DNA from: Serripes groenlandicus
Taxonomy: Eukaryota > Mollusca > Bivalvia > Cardiida > Cardiidae
Direction of reading: 5' to 3'
Assembly: GCA_031761405.1 (NCBI GenBank)
Contig: JASEVX010000010.1
Coordinates: 15,495,800-15,559,799, forward strand
Length of the DNA: 64,000 nt
The notes beneath the pieces are model-generated. The model was not told the origin of the DNA. It worked only from the letters and a program-made list of their open reading frames with translations, and ran no database searches. Made by a program: the position numbers and the translations under genes. Below are positions 63,166 to 64,000 of this stretch, one piece after another. Within the stretch, counting starts at the first letter, position 1, and the number at the start of each line of letters is the position of its first letter.

Positions 63166-63375
63166 AGCTCATGTGTGAACATAGCTGAGCCAGCGCAAGC
63201 GCAAGCTGATCTGGATCTACACTTGTCACAAATGCCTTGAGGTTGGTTTTCGCATAGTCCACACTGTTGGTTTTCTCGTTATTCAGCTCATGTGTGAACA
63301 GAGCTGAGCCAGCGCAAGCGCAAGCTGATCTGGATCTACACTTGTCACAAATGCCTTGAGGTTGGTTTTCGCAGA
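63139..63375. repeat. Tandem duplication of about 112-119 bp
   Basis: GCATAGTCCACACTGTTG and CAGCGCAAGCGCAAGCTGAT each occur twice. Part of the unit is related to the TGAGCCGT-ended MITE. Confidence 0.85.
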
Positions 63376-63524
63376 GCAATGCTCATTTGTACATTCTATT
63401 ATCGAAGCTTCAATACGTCCACGTTTTATACACGTGATGGTGAATAGCTGTTTGTACCGTTATAAGATTGAGATGGCGGAAGCTCATTCTGTAGCGGCAG
63501 CATTAGGGGATGTGAGTTGTTTAT

Positions 63525-63640
63525 TTAGTTCGAATCCCAGCTCGGAAAGCATTCTTTCCGACGTTTAAAAAAGGTAAATGCCACAAGCGTCATTCGTGTT
63601 CCACCAATGGGCTAACAGTCTATGTGGAAAAGCAGAAACT
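63525..63640 (+). mobile_element. SINE type I fragment
   Basis: GTTCGAATCCCAGCTCGGAA, AAGCGTCATTCGTGTTCCAC and CAATGGGCTAACAGTCTATG. Confidence 0.65.
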
Positions 63641-63649
63641 ATATTGTGA

Positions 63650-63720
63650 TCTTAGGCTGATCCGGGTCGATACTTTACGCAAAGTCCACAATGTTGGTTT
63701 TTCTCATGGAAAGGCTCATA
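63650..63720. mobile_element. TGAGCCGT-type MITE fragment, right end
   Basis: GGCTGATCCGGGTCGATACT, CAAAGTCCACAATGTTGG, then TCTCATGGAAAGGCTCA. Confidence 0.6.
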
Positions 63721-63739
63721 TAACTAACGTTATTCTGTA

Positions 63740-63976
63740 GTGAGGACATATCGAGGGCTTGGCGTGAAACAGTTGTAACTAAAATGGTCTTTTTTTTACG
63801 ATGTTAATCACTTCGCCATAAAGTCTTTATAAGCGTTAAATCATTTTTCTCGGTAAACAATGGAAATGTGTGTTCATTGTTTACAAAGGGGTCAAAATTG
63901 CCCCTAAACCAGGGTTTTCAAAATAGGTTTTTAGTTACAACCGTTTCACGCCAAGCCCTCGATATATAGTCCTTAC
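63740..63976. mobile_element. MITE with 35-bp or longer inverted ends
   Basis: GTGAGGACATATCGAGGGCT / TGGCGTGAAACAGTTGTAAC at the left pairs with GTTACAACCGTTTCACGCCA / AGCCCTCGATATATAGTCC at the right. The interior is about 130 bp with no coding frame. Confidence 0.8.
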
Positions 63977-64000
63977 GAAACAGATCTATAAAACGATATA

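Overview
The window looks like nuclear DNA of a bivalve-type mollusc. It is AT-rich, has long introns with GT-AG borders, contains one 200-base run of N, and is packed with short non-autonomous transposons and tRNA-derived SINEs with (AATC)n tails. I cannot name the species. Three protein-coding genes are supported by several exons each. (1) The 3' part of CFDP1 (BCNT/Swc5 family, chromatin remodelling) is on the + strand at 1374-4705. (2) A complete SLC10-family (sodium/bile-acid cotransporter-like, P3-type) gene is on the - strand at 25477-17014. It has three exons that join in frame into 494 residues. (3) A complete TRIM-type RING/B-box gene is on the + strand at 45497-50475. It has three exons that join in frame into 948 residues: RING, two B-boxes, coiled coil, Gln-rich linker and a C-terminal NHL-like propeller.

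Everything else is repeat-derived or unrecognised. From 1 to about 33,000 the dominant component is one MITE family, called TTAA-1 here. It has TTAA ends, TIRs starting CCCTTTCCC, subterminal TCTGCWGCAGA palindromes and a central hairpin, and is about 230 bp when complete. I count more than 60 copies and fragments, filling the CFDP1 3' UTR and both SLC10 introns. The TTAA target and CCC termini are piggyBac-like (inference). Other families are a second TTAA MITE, a MITE with a near-perfect 74-nt hairpin, a TGAGCCGT-ended MITE, a hAT-like element with 8-bp target duplications, two SINE types sharing one 3' tail, and elements with internal AAGGTCA-rich tandem units.

From 34,801 to 37,550 there is a 28-bp tandem satellite of about 98 units. 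Its core matches the subterminal sequence of TTAA-1, so it probably arose from a MITE end. Two smaller tandem expansions of the MITE end (53 bp and 27 bp periods) look like early stages of the same process.

From 55,800 to 60,700 there is a nested structure. A roughly 400-bp duplicated unit is interrupted by a 5'-truncated LINE (9-bp target duplication). The LINE reading frame is itself split by a 2,885-bp foldback element at 56851-59735. That element has arms of about 1.35 kb, each built from two different tandem arrays, and is flanked by a 9-bp duplication with one mismatch. The foldback and the MITE-derived satellite are the best candidates for undescribed elements. A 130-bp insertion at 24570-24701 carrying E2F, CCAAT and octamer motifs is a third, more speculative, point of interest.
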